A DNA stretch of 64,000 bases from Pseudomonas caricapapayae (GCF_001400735.1 NZ_LJPW01000064.1:1-64000); one strand, 5' to 3'. Shown: positions 36,775 through 46,594, counted from the stretch's first letter. Notes: generated by a model from the sequence alone, not told the origin. Translations and numbers: made by a program.

Positions 36775-36805
36775 CGCCCGGCTCTTGAGTATCCGAGGCC
36801 GGGCG
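36775..36805. terminator. Hairpin between convergent binding-protein and aldose epimerase genes
   Basis: CGCCCGGC (36775-36782) pairs with GCCGGGCG (36798-36805) around a 15-base loop. There is no long T run on either side, so it is a plausible but weak bidirectional terminator. Confidence 0.45.
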
Positions 36806-36815
36806 GCACTACGCA

Positions 36816-37964
36816 TCAGTTGTTGAGGAACTTGAACACGGTTGTCTGGGTGTAGACCTTGCCGGGATCCAGCCGTGTGCTGGGGAATTTCGGCTGGTTG
36901 GGCGCATCGGGATAGTGCTGGGTTTCCAGGGTGAACGCACCCCAGTGCGGGTAGACCTTGCCCGCTTTGCCGTGAATGCTGCCATCCAGGAAATTGCCGG
37001 TGTACAGCTGTACGCCTGGCTCTGTGGTGAATAACTGCAGTTTGCGGCCCGATTGCGGATCGCTGACCTCCGCAGCCAGCTTCTTCAGATCACCCTTGCT
37101 GTCGAGTACCCAGTTGAAGTCAAAGCCGCCCTGTTTGGGTTCGGCATATTTCAATTGCTGATGATCGTCCTTGATGTGCTTGCCGAATGCAGTGGGCTTG
37201 AGGAAGTCCATCGGTGTGCCCGCGACGGCAGGCAGTTCACCGGTTGGTATCAGCTTGTCGTTCACCGGGGTGTAGTGCGAAGCGTGCAGCGTAGCGACCT
37301 GCTCGAGAACATCGCCACTGCCTGCACCTGCCAGATTGAAGTAACTGTGGTTGGTCAGGTTTAACACCGTCGGCTTGTCGGTGGTGGCGCGGTAGTCGAT
37401 CTTCAGCTCGTTTTTCTCGTTCAGGCTGTAAGTGACTTCGGTCTTCAATGTACCCGGAAAACCCATCTCTCCATCCGGCGACAGGTAGGTCAGTTTTACG
37501 CCGACCGAATCGCCGGTTTTGGTTTCTTCGGCCTTCCACAATCTCTTGTCGAAACCCTGAGTACCGCCGTGCAGGGCGTTGGTCTTGTCATTGAGCGGGA
37601 CCTGATAGGTCTTGCCATCCAGACTGAATTTGCCGCCCGCCAACCGGTTGCCGAAATGGCCGATGGTCGCGCCGAAATAAACTGTGCCGTTATTCTGGTA
37701 GCCCTGAACATCGTCGAAGCCCAGCACGATGTCCTCGACCTTGCCGGCCTTGTCAGGCACCAGCAGCGATTGCAACGTTGCGCCATAGGTGATGATGCTG
37801 GCCTGCACGCCATGGCTATTGCGCAGGGTGTATTTCTCGACGGCGGTGCCGTCGGGCAGTTGGCCGAAGTGGCTGTGTTCGCTGGAGAGCGCAGCGGCCT
37901 GTGCAGTCAAGGTGCTGATCATCAAGGACAGTCCGAGGGTGCTGAGGAGAGCATGTGTTTTCAT
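36816..37964 (-). CDS. Exported aldose 1-epimerase (mutarotase)
   Basis: 382 residues with a Sec signal peptide (cleavage after AQA near residue 24), so it acts in the periplasm. The catalytic elements of GalM are visible: the NRLAGGKF region, the histidine in LTNHSYFNLAG, and the C-terminal glutamate region near FTLETQHYPDAPNQPKFPS. It interconverts alpha and beta forms of sugars such as arabinose, galactose or glucose before uptake. It is divergent from the lactonase gene, and a shared candidate operator lies between them. Confidence 0.93.
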   Translation of the reverse strand: MKTHALLSTLGLSLMISTLTAQAAALSSEHSHFGQLPDGTAVEKYTLRNSHGVQASIITYGATLQSLLVPDKAGKVEDIVLGFDDVQGYQNNGTVYFGATIGHFGNRLAGGKFSLDGKTYQVPLNDKTNALHGGTQGFDKRLWKAEETKTGDSVGVKLTYLSPDGEMGFPGTLKTEVTYSLNEKNELKIDYRATTDKPTVLNLTNHSYFNLAGAGSGDVLEQVATLHASHYTPVNDKLIPTGELPAVAGTPMDFLKPTAFGKHIKDDHQQLKYAEPKQGGFDFNWVLDSKGDLKKLAAEVSDPQSGRKLQLFTTEPGVQLYTGNFLDGSIHGKAGKVYPHWGAFTLETQHYPDAPNQPKFPSTRLDPGKVYTQTTVFKFLNN

Positions 37965-37988
37965 CTGATCTGCCTGCTTTTATTTTTA

Positions 37989-38009
37989 TTGGTAAGACTA
38001 TTTGGTCGG
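37989..38009. promoter_or_regulatory. Candidate sugar-regulon operator, copy A
   Basis: TTGGTAAGACTATTTGGTCGG, lying 25 bp upstream of the aldose epimerase start. It shares the core GTA-nn-ACTATTT with copy B and copy C; A and C are alike at 16 or more of 20 positions. The regulator is not identified. Confidence 0.5.
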
Positions 38010-38062
38010 ATTCAAGCCGATGCATGGATTTATAGCCTATAAAATGCCACTTGAAAAATAAA

Positions 38063-38084
38063 TTGTAATACTATTTAGTAGTGG
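38063..38084. promoter_or_regulatory. Candidate sugar-regulon operator, copy B
   Basis: Contains GTAATACTATTT and sits about 140 bp upstream of the lactonase start, in the same divergent region as copy A. It is the least similar of the three copies outside the core. Confidence 0.4.
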
Positions 38085-38224
38085 CAGCGTCACTGCCGTC
38101 CGGCTTCAGCGCTGTTTGATCCGACGGATGCCTGTGTGGCACGTCGATCGGGCACGCAGGTTGGACAAGACGGTGACACAAATATCCGAAAGTGCCTTTA
38201 CAACAATAACAAAGGACATTTTTC

Positions 38225-39097
38225 ATGAACTGGCTGCCCGTTTCCGAGCACCGTTTCAAGCTGGCCGAGGGCTCCTTCTGGGATGCCGAGACGCAGGGTC
38301 TGTATTGGGTCGATATTGCCGGTTTTCTGGTCTGTCGGCTGGTTGCCGGAGCGTATCGCCAATGGCGCATGCCCGAGCCGGTCTCTGCTTTCATTCCAAC
38401 CGGGAAGGGCGACGCGCTGGTGACACTGGCCAGCGGTGTCTATCGTCTTGATCTGCAATCCGAAAAGACTTCGTTGGCGCTGTTCTGTGTGGCAGACCCG
38501 ACCCCCGGCAATCGAGCCAATGAGGCTCGTTGTGATGCAAGTGGTCGACTGTGGCTGGGCAGCATGCAGAACAATATCGATGCCGAAGGTGACGACGTGC
38601 CCCTGGTTCGCCGTTCGGGTGGGCTGTTCCGCGTCGACCCTGATGCTCGCGTGACGCGCTTGCTGGACGGGCAGGGCATCGTCAACACACTGCTCTGGAA
38701 CACGGACGGTAGCGTGCTGTACAGCGCCGACACTCTCGACGACGTCATTTATCGTTATCCGGTGCTCGCAGACGGTGCTTTGGGGGCACGCAAGGTATGG
38801 GCGGCAAAACACGATCGAGGCTCGCCTGACGGCTCGGCGATGGATGCCGAAGGGTATGTCTGGAACGCACGCTGGGACGGCAGCTGCCTGATCCGTTTTG
38901 CCCCCGACGGCGGCGTTGACCGGATTGTCGAACTGCCCGTCAGCCATCCCACCAGTTGTGTGTTCGGCGGTCCTGACCTGGAGACGCTGTACGTCACCAG
39001 TGCCGCACCTGCCGATGCCCATGGTCAGTTCGACGGCTCGCTACTGATGGCGCACGTCGGCGTGACTGGAATGCCTTGTCGGCGCTTTGCCGGTTGA
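38225..39097 (+). CDS. SMP-30/gluconolactonase-family sugar lactonase
   Basis: 290 residues, six-bladed beta-propeller SMP-30 family. The metal-binding positions are covered by the early glutamate (LAEGSFWDAETQGLYWVDI), the asparagine-rich region (GNRANEARCDASGRLWLGSM) and the SPDGSAMDAEGYVWNARW segment. These enzymes open sugar-acid lactones; beside the arabinose importer the likely substrate is L-arabinono-lactone or a close relative in oxidative pentose breakdown. AAAGGA precedes the ATG. It is 187 bp upstream of araF. Confidence 0.9.
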   Translation: MNWLPVSEHRFKLAEGSFWDAETQGLYWVDIAGFLVCRLVAGAYRQWRMPEPVSAFIPTGKGDALVTLASGVYRLDLQSEKTSLALFCVADPTPGNRANEARCDASGRLWLGSMQNNIDAEGDDVPLVRRSGGLFRVDPDARVTRLLDGQGIVNTLLWNTDGSVLYSADTLDDVIYRYPVLADGALGARKVWAAKHDRGSPDGSAMDAEGYVWNARWDGSCLIRFAPDGGVDRIVELPVSHPTSCVFGGPDLETLYVTSAAPADAHGQFDGSLLMAHVGVTGMPCRRFAG

Positions 39098-39186
39098 GAA
39101 AATCAGAGTGTCGACGTGCTTTACGGAAGCGGATAGGGCGGCGGCAGATCCAGAGTGACATTCGGTTACATAGCGGTCATTCATTA

Positions 39187-39208
39187 TATGGTATGACTAT
39201 TTAATCGG
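39187..39208 (+). promoter_or_regulatory. Candidate sugar-regulon operator, copy C
   Basis: TATGGTATGACTATTTAATC followed by GG, located about 77 bp upstream of the araF start. It matches copy A across GGTA-n-GACTATTT and TCGG, suggesting one regulator for epimerase, lactonase and importer. Confidence 0.5.
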
Positions 39209-39284
39209 TTTTCGGACGCTTTCGCGTTTGCAACCGCCACCTCGCTGGTCGCTGTAGCTATTCAATAAAAATAAGGAGTTAGCT

Positions 39285-40298
39285 ATGTTGAGTCGTCACG
39301 GGATTCGTTCCCTGTGCTGTGCCGCCGTCACTACCGCCATCCTGGGCATGAGTGGCATCACCTCCGCTGCTGAAGAAGTCAAAATCGGCTTTCTGGTCAA
39401 GCAGGCTGAAGAACCATGGTTCCAGACCGAGTGGGCGTTTGCTGAAAAGGCAGGCAAGGAGCATGGTTTTACTGTGCTCAAGATCGCCGTGCCAGACGGT
39501 GAAAAAACCCTTTCCGCTATCGACAGCCTGGCCGCCAACGGTGCCAAGGGCTTTGTGATCTGCCCGCCTGACGTGTCTCTCGGCCCTGCGATTGTGGCCA
39601 AGGCCAAAGCTAACAACCTGAAGGTCATGGCCGTGGACGATCGTTTTGTCGACGCCAAAGGCAACTTCATGGAGGACGTGCCATATCTTGGCATGGCAGC
39701 CTTTGAAGTGGGCCAGAAGCAAGGTGCCGCGATGGCCACCGAAGCGAAGAATCGCAAGTGGGATGAGGGCGGGTGGAAAGGCACCTACGCGATCATCAAC
39801 ACTTACAACGAGCTGGACACCGGTAAGAAACGCACTGATGGTTCTGTGAAAGCGCTGGAAGAGGCCGGTTTGCCGAAAGATCACATCCTGTTCACCGCGC
39901 AGAAAACCCTTGATGTACCAGGCAGCATGGACGCCACCAACTCGGCGCTGCCAAAACTGCCGGGCGATGCCAAAAACCTGATCATCGGGGGCATGAACGA
40001 CAACACCGTGCTGGGGGGCGTACGCGCGACGGCGAGCAATGGTTTCAGCGCGAAAAACGTCATCGGGATCGGTATCAACGGCACCGATGCCATTGATGAG
40101 CTGAAGAAAAAAGAGAGTGGCTTCTTTGGCTCGATGCTGCCAAGCCCGGACAAGGAAGGCTACAACACCGCGCTGTATATGTATAAGTGGGTCACCGAGG
40201 GCGTTGAACCGCCTAAATATACCGCTATGGACGACGTGACACTGATCACCCGCGCCAACTTCCAGGAAGTATTGACCAAGATCGGTCTGTGGAAGTGA
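39285..40298 (+). CDS. araF: L-arabinose-binding periplasmic protein AraF
   Basis: 337 residues with a signal peptide (cleavage after SAA near residue 28). The mature protein follows AraF closely: [34 protein letters not shown], and [16 protein letters not shown]. It delivers arabinose (possibly also galactose or fucose) to the AraGH importer. AGGAG sits upstream of the ATG. A strong hairpin follows the stop, before araG, which usually keeps binding-protein levels above those of the membrane subunits. Confidence 0.94.
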   Translation: MLSRHGIRSLCCAAVTTAILGMSGITSAAEEVKIGFLVKQAEEPWFQTEWAFAEKAGKEHGFTVLKIAVPDGEKTLSAIDSLAANGAKGFVICPPDVSLGPAIVAKAKANNLKVMAVDDRFVDAKGNFMEDVPYLGMAAFEVGQKQGAAMATEAKNRKWDEGGWKGTYAIINTYNELDTGKKRTDGSVKALEEAGLPKDHILFTAQKTLDVPGSMDATNSALPKLPGDAKNLIIGGMNDNTVLGGVRATASNGFSAKNVIGIGINGTDAIDELKKKESGFFGSMLPSPDKEGYNTALYMYKWVTEGVEPPKYTAMDDVTLITRANFQEVLTKIGLWK

Positions 40299-40305
40299 GT
40301 TGACT

Positions 40306-40330
40306 GAGGGGCCTGATTTTCAGGCCCCTC
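40306..40330 (+). terminator. Intercistronic hairpin between araF and araG
   Basis: A 10-bp stem GAGGGGCCTG/CAGGCCCCTC with a 5-base loop, followed at once by a second palindrome CCTCGCACGTGCGAGG. There is no T run, so the pair probably stabilises the araF message or lowers read-through into araGH instead of stopping transcription fully. Confidence 0.6.
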
Positions 40331-40353
40331 GCACGTGCGAGGAGGTTGGTTTC

Positions 40354-41877
40354 ATGCAACAGGCTATCGAGCAAACATCCATAAACGGTGCCTTGCGCTT
40401 CAACGGCATCGGCAAGGTCTTTCCCGGCGTAAAGGCGCTTTCGGACATCAGCTTCGAAGCGCGCCCCGGCAGTGTTCACGCCTTGATGGGCGAGAACGGT
40501 GCCGGTAAATCCACGCTGCTGAAAATCCTCGGCGGCTCTTATCAGCCCAACAGTGGCACCTTGCAGATCGGAGAGCACAGCTACCAGTTCAAATCCACCG
40601 CGGAGAGCATTGCGGCGGGTGTGGCGGTGATTCATCAGGAGCTGCATCTGGTGCCTGAGATGACGGTCGCCGAGAACCTTCTGCTTGGGCACATGCCCAA
40701 TCGTTTTGGCCTGATCAATCGCGGCGCGATGTATCGTCGGGCCGGCGAGCTGCTCAAAGGGCTGGCTGACGAAATCGATCCGCGCACTCGTCTGGGCGAC
40801 CTTTCACTGGGCCAGCGACAATTGGTGGAAATTGCCAAGGCCATGTCCCGCAATGCACACGTCATCGCTTTTGACGAGCCCACCAGCAGCCTGTCGGCGC
40901 GCGAGATTGACCGCCTGATGGCGATCATTGTGCGGTTGCGCGATGAGGGACGGGTGATTCTCTACGTGTCCCATCGCATGGAAGAAATCTTTCGCGTCTG
41001 CGATGCCGTGACGGTGTTCAAGGACGGTCGCTTTGTAAAAACTTTCGAGCAGATGGCCGATCTCGATCATGACCGGCTGGTGACCTGCATGGTCGGCCGC
41101 GATATTCAGGACATCTACAACTATCGACCGCGTCAGCATCAAGGGCCGAGCCTGCGTGTAACCGGCCTGTTGGGGCCAGGTCTGCACGAGCCTGTCACCT
41201 TTGCCGTGCAGAAGGGCGAGGTACTGGGCTTCTTCGGTCTGGTCGGTGCGGGACGTACCGAGCTGTTCCGCCTGCTTTCAGGGCTGACCCGCAGCACTGC
41301 GGGCACTCTGCAACTGGACGGCAAACCGCTGACGCTCAAGTCGCCGCGCGATTCGATCGAGGCAGGCATTCTGTTGTGTCCAGAGGACCGCAAGAAGGAA
41401 GGTATCGTGCCGCTGTCCAGCGTCGCGGAGAATATCAACATCGGCGCACGCCCCCGGCATGTGAACCTCGGTTGCCTGATTCAGGGGCGCTGGGAGCGCG
41501 ATAACGCGCGCAGCCAGATCAAGTCGATGAACGTCAAGACCCCATCGCCCGAGCAGCAAATCATGTTCCTGTCCGGCGGCAATCAGCAGAAGGCGATTCT
41601 CGGTCGCTGGCTGTCGATGCCGATGAAAGTCCTGTTGCTGGACGAGCCCACCCGCGGGATTGACGTCGGTGCCAAGTCCGAAATCTACGAGATCATTCAC
41701 AACCTGGCTGCCGACGGAATTGCGGTCATCGTGGTGTCCAGTGATCTGATGGAAGTCATGGGTATTTCCGACCGCATTCTGGTGATGAGCGAAGGTGCGA
41801 TCACCGGTGAACTCAACCGCGACGAGGCTGACGAGTCGCGACTCCTGCAATTGGCTCTGCCACGCACGCGCGGCTGA
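40354..41877 (+). CDS. araG: L-arabinose importer ATP-binding protein AraG
   Basis: 507 residues, two fused ABC domains as usual for sugar importers. The first has Walker [10 protein letters not shown] near residue 48 and [17 protein letters not shown]; the second has GLVGAGRTE, a degenerate Walker A normal for the family, then [15 protein letters not shown] and [24 protein letters not shown] lies eight bases before ATG 40354; the longer frame from 40300 is rejected. It energises arabinose uptake with AraH. Confidence 0.94.
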   Translation: MQQAIEQTSINGALRFNGIGKVFPGVKALSDISFEARPGSVHALMGENGAGKSTLLKILGGSYQPNSGTLQIGEHSYQFKSTAESIAAGVAVIHQELHLVPEMTVAENLLLGHMPNRFGLINRGAMYRRAGELLKGLADEIDPRTRLGDLSLGQRQLVEIAKAMSRNAHVIAFDEPTSSLSAREIDRLMAIIVRLRDEGRVILYVSHRMEEIFRVCDAVTVFKDGRFVKTFEQMADLDHDRLVTCMVGRDIQDIYNYRPRQHQGPSLRVTGLLGPGLHEPVTFAVQKGEVLGFFGLVGAGRTELFRLLSGLTRSTAGTLQLDGKPLTLKSPRDSIEAGILLCPEDRKKEGIVPLSSVAENINIGARPRHVNLGCLIQGRWERDNARSQIKSMNVKTPSPEQQIMFLSGGNQQKAILGRWLSMPMKVLLLDEPTRGIDVGAKSEIYEIIHNLAADGIAVIVVSSDLMEVMGISDRILVMSEGAITGELNRDEADESRLLQLALPRTRG

Positions 41878-41918
41878 TAACCGGTCCCCTGACCATGAAC
41901 AATAAAAAAGAGGTACGT

Positions 41919-42884
41919 ATGTCTACCGAATCCAGCCTGCAGGCTCCCCGTCAGGGCATGAACCTGCGTCGTTTTGCCGATGACTGGGTGATGCTACTGG
42001 CCGCCGTGGGAATCTTCCTGCTGTGTGCCGTGTTCATCGACAACTTCATGTCACCGCTGAACATGCGGGGTCTCGGCCTTGCGATTTCCACCGTGGGTAT
42101 TGCCGCCTGCACCATGCTGTTTTGCCTGGCGTCCGGGCACTTCGACCTGTCGGTCGGTTCGGTACTGGCCTGCTCCGGAGTCATCGCCGGTATCGTCATC
42201 CGCGATACCGACAGCGTGTTTCTGGGGGTTTCCGCCGCCTTGGCGCTGGGGCTGGTGGTTGGTCTGATTAACGGCATCGTGATTGCCAAATTGCGTATCA
42301 ATGCGTTGATCACCACCCTTGCGACGATGCAGATCGTGCGTGGTCTGGCGTACATCTTCTCCAACGGCAAGGCGGTCGGTGTATACAACGAGGACTTCTT
42401 CGTCTTCGGCAATGGCCAGATATACGGTGTGCCAGTGCCGATCCTGATCACCATTGTCTGCTTCATGTTCTTTGGCTGGCTGCTCAACTACACCACCTAT
42501 GGGCGTAACACCATGGCCATCGGCGGCAACCAGGAAGCTGCGTTGCTGGCCGGTGTGCATGTTGATCGCACCAAGATCATCATCTTCGCCGTCCACGGCC
42601 TCGTAGGTGCACTGGCTGGCGTGGTTCTGGCTTCACGCATGACCTCGGGTCAGCCGATGATTGGTCAGGGGTTCGAACTGACTATTATTTCAGCCTGCGT
42701 ATTGGGTGGCGTTTCGCTCAGCGGCGGCATCGGCATGATCCGCCATGTGATCGCAGGGGTCCTGATCCTCGCGATTATCGAGAATGCGATGAATCTGAAG
42801 AACATCGACACCTTCTACCAGTACGTGATTCGCGGCACGATCCTGTTGCTGGCGGTGATCATCGACCGGCTGAAACGTCGCTGA
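41919..42884 (+). CDS. araH: L-arabinose importer permease AraH
   Basis: 321 residues from ATG 41919 with AAAGAGGT just upstream. It has many hydrophobic segments of the ribose/arabinose permease family (LASGHFDLSVGSVLACSGVI and GRNTMAIGGNQEAALLAGV are typical). It forms the inner-membrane channel. Last gene of the araFGH operon; a convergent GntR-type gene starts its 3' end 38 bp further. Confidence 0.93.
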   Translation: MSTESSLQAPRQGMNLRRFADDWVMLLAAVGIFLLCAVFIDNFMSPLNMRGLGLAISTVGIAACTMLFCLASGHFDLSVGSVLACSGVIAGIVIRDTDSVFLGVSAALALGLVVGLINGIVIAKLRINALITTLATMQIVRGLAYIFSNGKAVGVYNEDFFVFGNGQIYGVPVPILITIVCFMFFGWLLNYTTYGRNTMAIGGNQEAALLAGVHVDRTKIIIFAVHGLVGALAGVVLASRMTSGQPMIGQGFELTIISACVLGGVSLSGGIGMIRHVIAGVLILAIIENAMNLKNIDTFYQYVIRGTILLLAVIIDRLKRR

Positions 42885-42922
42885 CCGACGAGGCGCTGGC
42901 CCCACCCACCAGCGCCTTGACT

Positions 42923-43666
42923 TCATACTGGATTCACGGCCTTCTCGCGTTTCATCTGTGTGACCAGTGTAAAGCGGTCCTCGGGATGAACCGTTTCTGA
43001 CACAACCATCACCCCGCCAGTGTCATCACGATACTGACGCAGAATTTTCAGCCCCGGCGAACCTGTTTCGGCGTTCAGGCTTTTGGCGATTTCGCTCGTC
43101 AACAGTACGGCGCGCACTTGTTGGTCGATCACCTCGATATGGCGACCGAAATGCTGTTCGATCAGCGCGGCGATCAGCTCACCGGGTTGCTCGCGCGCCA
43201 GCTCAATGACCTCGCTATAGCTATCCTGGGCGTACACGTCCGTCCAGCACAGGGGCGCGAGCACGTTCTCGCAGTCGACCCGAATGCTTGATACGCAAAA
43301 GTAATGCTCTCCCGGTATCAACCCCAGCCGACGAGCTTCGGCAATGTCCGCGACGAAGTGGCGGACATTGCGGATGCTGCGCACCTGGGTTTCAGCCAGA
43401 TGCGCCAGATCTGCGACGGTCGCCAGCGATTGTGAATATCCGCCTCTGGGCGACGCGGACTCGACCCGGGTGCCGACACGCTTGCGTCGCGATACCAGGC
43501 CCTGAGTCTGTAACTGGGTGATTGCGGCACGCACGGTGTGGCGACTGACGGCATACAGCTCGCACAGCTCGAACTCGGTCGGCAGCAGTGAGCCAACCGG
43601 GTAGCGACCGCTGGCAATGGCCTCGATCAGATCTTTGGCAACCACTGCGTAACGTGTTTCGTTCAT
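42923..43666 (-). CDS. GntR-family regulator, HutC subfamily
   Basis: 247 residues. N-terminal winged helix (about 5-75; YPVGSLLPTEFELCELYAVSRHTVRAAI is the typical GntR motif) and a C-terminal UTRA ligand domain (FTLVTQMKRE end). HutC-type regulators usually repress a neighbouring catabolic operon until a substrate-related ligand binds. It is divergent from the lyase gene, with a 21-bp palindrome between them that is the obvious operator. Confidence 0.93.
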   Translation of the reverse strand: MNETRYAVVAKDLIEAIASGRYPVGSLLPTEFELCELYAVSRHTVRAAITQLQTQGLVSRRKRVGTRVESASPRGGYSQSLATVADLAHLAETQVRSIRNVRHFVADIAEARRLGLIPGEHYFCVSSIRVDCENVLAPLCWTDVYAQDSYSEVIELAREQPGELIAALIEQHFGRHIEVIDQQVRAVLLTSEIAKSLNAETGSPGLKILRQYRDDTGGVMVVSETVHPEDRFTLVTQMKREKAVNPV

Positions 43667-43732
43667 GCCTTCTGTCAGCTCTGTCGATTAAGCGAGTTGA
43701 CAGTGTATCAGTGCGGGCGTAAAAATTATGTA

Positions 43733-43753
43733 CGTACATATTAAATATGTACG
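43733..43753. promoter_or_regulatory. 21-bp perfect palindrome between GntR regulator and lyase
   Basis: CGTACATATT, one central A, and AATATGTACG: ten-base arms without a mismatch. It sits 31 bp before the lyase ATG and 67 bp before the regulator ATG, an ideal place for a repressor controlling both directions. A second partial copy (TGTACGTACA) overlaps its left edge. Confidence 0.7.
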
Positions 43754-43783
43754 ATCAATAACAACATATTCAGGACTACGCCC

Positions 43784-45139
43784 ATGTCCAGCACCGTTTT
43801 TGACTCCGCGATGTTTCGCGACATGTTCGGCACTGCCGAAATGCGCGCTGTGTTTTCCGATAAATCCCTCATTGAACGTTACATCGAAGTCGAGGTGGCG
43901 CTGGCTCGTGCCGAAGCCCGTTGCGGGGTAATTCCGGCTGCCGCCGCCGAACAGATCGCTGCACTGGCCACCTATGAATCGCTTGATCTGGCGCTGATGC
44001 AGCACGAAACCGAGATCGTCGGTTACCCCATCCTGCCGCTGGTCGAGCAGTTGTCAAAAACCTGCGGCGAGGCTGGCCGTTATGTGCATTGGGGCGCGAC
44101 CACTCAGGACATCATGGACACCGCCGTTGCGTTGCAGGTGCGTGCTGCGTTGATCATTGTCGAACGTGATATTCAGGCCGTGCGCGGCCTGCTTGCCGAC
44201 CTTGCATTGCGTTATCGCGACACACCGATGGCGGGGCGCACCCACCTGCAGCATGCGCTGCCGATCACTTTCGGTTACAAGTGCGCCGTATGGCTGAGCA
44301 TGTTCGATCGCCATGCCGAACGTCTGGTGCAATTACGCCCGCGTGTTGAAGTGGGTCAGTTTGCCGGGGCGGCGGGCACGCTCGCTTCATTGGGCGACAG
44401 GGGGCTGGACGTGCAGGAAGCGTTGATGGACGAATTGCAGCTTGGCGTGCCGCAGGCGACCTGGCACGTGGCGCGTGACGGCCTTGCGGAAACACTCAAC
44501 TTTCTCGGACTGGTCACCGGCTCACTCGGCAAGGTCGCGCTGGACGTCATGATGATGATGACCAGCGAGCTGGGTGAAGTGTATGAGCCTTTCGTCAAGG
44601 GGCGTGGTGCCAGCAGCACCATGCCGCAGAAACGCAACCCTATTTCCTGTGAACTGATGTATGCCGCCGCCAAGGGGGTACGCCAGCACGCAGGGCTGAT
44701 GCTGGATGCCATGATCCAGGATTTCGAGCGTTCCACAGGCCCGTGGCAGGCCGAGTGGATTGCCATCCCCGAGGCCTTCGCCCTCAGCGCAGCTTCTTTG
44801 GGGCAGGCGAAATTCATGTTGGCCGGGCTGGAAGTGCGTACTGAGCGGATGCGTGAAAATCTGGGCATGACACAGGGCCTGATCGTCGCCGAAGCCGTGA
44901 TGATGGGGCTGGCCCCAGCGCTCGGCCGCCAGGTTGCCCACGACGTGGTGTATGCCGCCTGCCGCATGGCCAACGATCAACGCGTCAGTCTGCTGGATGC
45001 GCTGCTCGCGCAAGGCGAGGCCACTGCGCAACTGGACATCGAAGAGCTCAAGCGCCTGACCGACCCGGCCAATTACCTTGGCCTTGCTCCGCAAATGGTG
45101 GACATCGCTCTGGCTCGTCCGGGTGCTGTGCAGCGTTGA
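43784..45139 (+). CDS. Lyase of the aspartase/fumarase superfamily (PcaB/adenylosuccinate-lyase-like)
   Basis: 451 residues. Superfamily signature SSTMPQKRNPISCE near residue 280 and the other active-site regions (HWGATTQDIMDTA near 100, GRTHLQHALPITFGYK near 155) are intact. Members split C-N or C-O bonds of succinyl-type compounds with release of fumarate, or close lactones (carboxymuconate cycloisomerase). No pca genes are near. With a C4-dicarboxylate symporter downstream and its own GntR regulator, cleavage of an N-substituted aspartate or similar acid is a reasonable guess. AGGA precedes the ATG. Confidence 0.85.
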   Translation: MSSTVFDSAMFRDMFGTAEMRAVFSDKSLIERYIEVEVALARAEARCGVIPAAAAEQIAALATYESLDLALMQHETEIVGYPILPLVEQLSKTCGEAGRYVHWGATTQDIMDTAVALQVRAALIIVERDIQAVRGLLADLALRYRDTPMAGRTHLQHALPITFGYKCAVWLSMFDRHAERLVQLRPRVEVGQFAGAAGTLASLGDRGLDVQEALMDELQLGVPQATWHVARDGLAETLNFLGLVTGSLGKVALDVMMMMTSELGEVYEPFVKGRGASSTMPQKRNPISCELMYAAAKGVRQHAGLMLDAMIQDFERSTGPWQAEWIAIPEAFALSAASLGQAKFMLAGLEVRTERMRENLGMTQGLIVAEAVMMGLAPALGRQVAHDVVYAACRMANDQRVSLLDALLAQGEATAQLDIEELKRLTDPANYLGLAPQMVDIALARPGAVQR

Positions 45140-45214
45140 GTCATCTGGCTCCGGGTCATGCCCGGGGCCAACAGTCCTGCAGCCGCTCTTAATAACAACA
45201 ACGAGATCGCAGAC

Positions 45215-46516
45215 ATGTCTTCATCCAGCAAAAAACCTTTCTACAGGGACCTGACTTTTCAGGTAGTCGCCGCCATGCTGTTGGGTATCGCCTTTGGCTT
45301 TATCGCGCCTGAGCTGGCCGCCAAGTTCAAGATCCTTGGCGATATCTTTCTCAAGTTGATCAAGACCGCCGTTGCGCCGCTGGTGTTTTTCACCGTGGTG
45401 CACGGTATCGCCTCGGCGGGTGATATCAAGCGTGTCGGCAAGGTCGGGTTGCGCGCATTGATCTATTTCGAAGTGGTGTCGACCATCGCTCTGGCAATCG
45501 GTCTGCTGTGGGGCAATCTGCTGCAGATCGGCTCGGGCATGCATGACGCACACCCCAGCAGCGCAACCGCTGCGGCATCGGCTGCGGCGGTTGCCAAAGG
45601 GCATGCGCCTGCGTCGACCATGGACTTCATTTACGGCATTTTTCCCGACAATTTTGTCGGTGCGTTCGCAGGTGGGCAACTGTTACAGGTATTGGTGATT
45701 TCCGTACTCTTCGGCTTTGCCTTGCTGGCACTCAAGGAGGAGCGTCGAGCGGTGATCGAAGATGGCCTGAACCGGATTTCCGAGTGCTTTTTCGAGTTCA
45801 TCAACCTGATCATGAAGTTTGCACCACTGGGTGCGTTCGGTTCGGTGGCCTATGCAGTCGGCAGCAACGGCACTGCGGTACTCATGTCGCTGGCCAATCT
45901 GGTGTTGATGTTTTACCTGTGCATCGCATTTTTTATCTTTGTCGTACTGGGGATTGTCTGCCGTCTTTCGGGGTTCAGCCTGTGGCGTTTCCTCAAGTAC
46001 ATCAAGGATGAAATCTTCATTGTGCTGGGTACTGCGTCTTCGGAAAGCGCCTTGCCGCGTCTGTTGCAAAAACTGGAGAGGTTCGGCTGCTCGAAACAGA
46101 GCGTCGGTCTGGTGCTGCCCACCGGTTATGCGTTCAATCTGGACGGCACGTCGATCTACATGTCGTTGTGTGTGCTGTTTATCGCCAACGCTTACGGCGT
46201 ACCGCTGAGCTGGGAGCAACAGCTGGGTATCATCGCCATCATGCTGGTGACCTCCAAGGGCGCAGCGGCAGTGTCCGGTGGCAGCTTTGTGGTATTTGCC
46301 GCCACAGTGACTGCCATCGGTGTGCTGCCCGCCGAGGGCCTGGCGCTGCTGTTCGGGGTCTACCGGTTTATGTCCATGGCCATCGCGACGTGCAATACCA
46401 TCGGTAACAGCGTGGCAACGGTGGTGGTTTCCAAATGGTCGGGTGAGTTCGCCGAGCAGACCGCGCGCAGCGAATACCATCGAGTGCTGGGGCGTCATCG
46501 AGAGGCTGCACTTTGA
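45215..46516 (+). CDS. C4-dicarboxylate/proton symporter, DctA-type
   Basis: 433 residues from ATG 45215. The glutamate-transporter fold is clear: FLKLIKTAVAPLVFFTVVHGI near residue 50, the serine-rich hairpin region (LGTASSESALPRLL near 275), and the substrate site GYAFNLDGTSIYM and TSKGAAAVSGGSF. It imports fumarate, succinate, malate or related acids. It follows the lyase gene by 75 bp and is probably in the same operon, so it may import the lyase substrate. DctA paralogues are common in Pseudomonas and this is probably not the housekeeping copy. Confidence 0.92.
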   Translation: MSSSSKKPFYRDLTFQVVAAMLLGIAFGFIAPELAAKFKILGDIFLKLIKTAVAPLVFFTVVHGIASAGDIKRVGKVGLRALIYFEVVSTIALAIGLLWGNLLQIGSGMHDAHPSSATAAASAAAVAKGHAPASTMDFIYGIFPDNFVGAFAGGQLLQVLVISVLFGFALLALKEERRAVIEDGLNRISECFFEFINLIMKFAPLGAFGSVAYAVGSNGTAVLMSLANLVLMFYLCIAFFIFVVLGIVCRLSGFSLWRFLKYIKDEIFIVLGTASSESALPRLLQKLERFGCSKQSVGLVLPTGYAFNLDGTSIYMSLCVLFIANAYGVPLSWEQQLGIIAIMLVTSKGAAAVSGGSFVVFAATVTAIGVLPAEGLALLFGVYRFMSMAIATCNTIGNSVATVVVSKWSGEFAEQTARSEYHRVLGRHREAAL

Positions 46517-46594
46517 TCCTGAACAGCGTGGCCGTTATGAAACAAGCAGGTGTCTCACTCAGGTGCAGTTGCGAATGAGCGAGTAAAGATCAAT

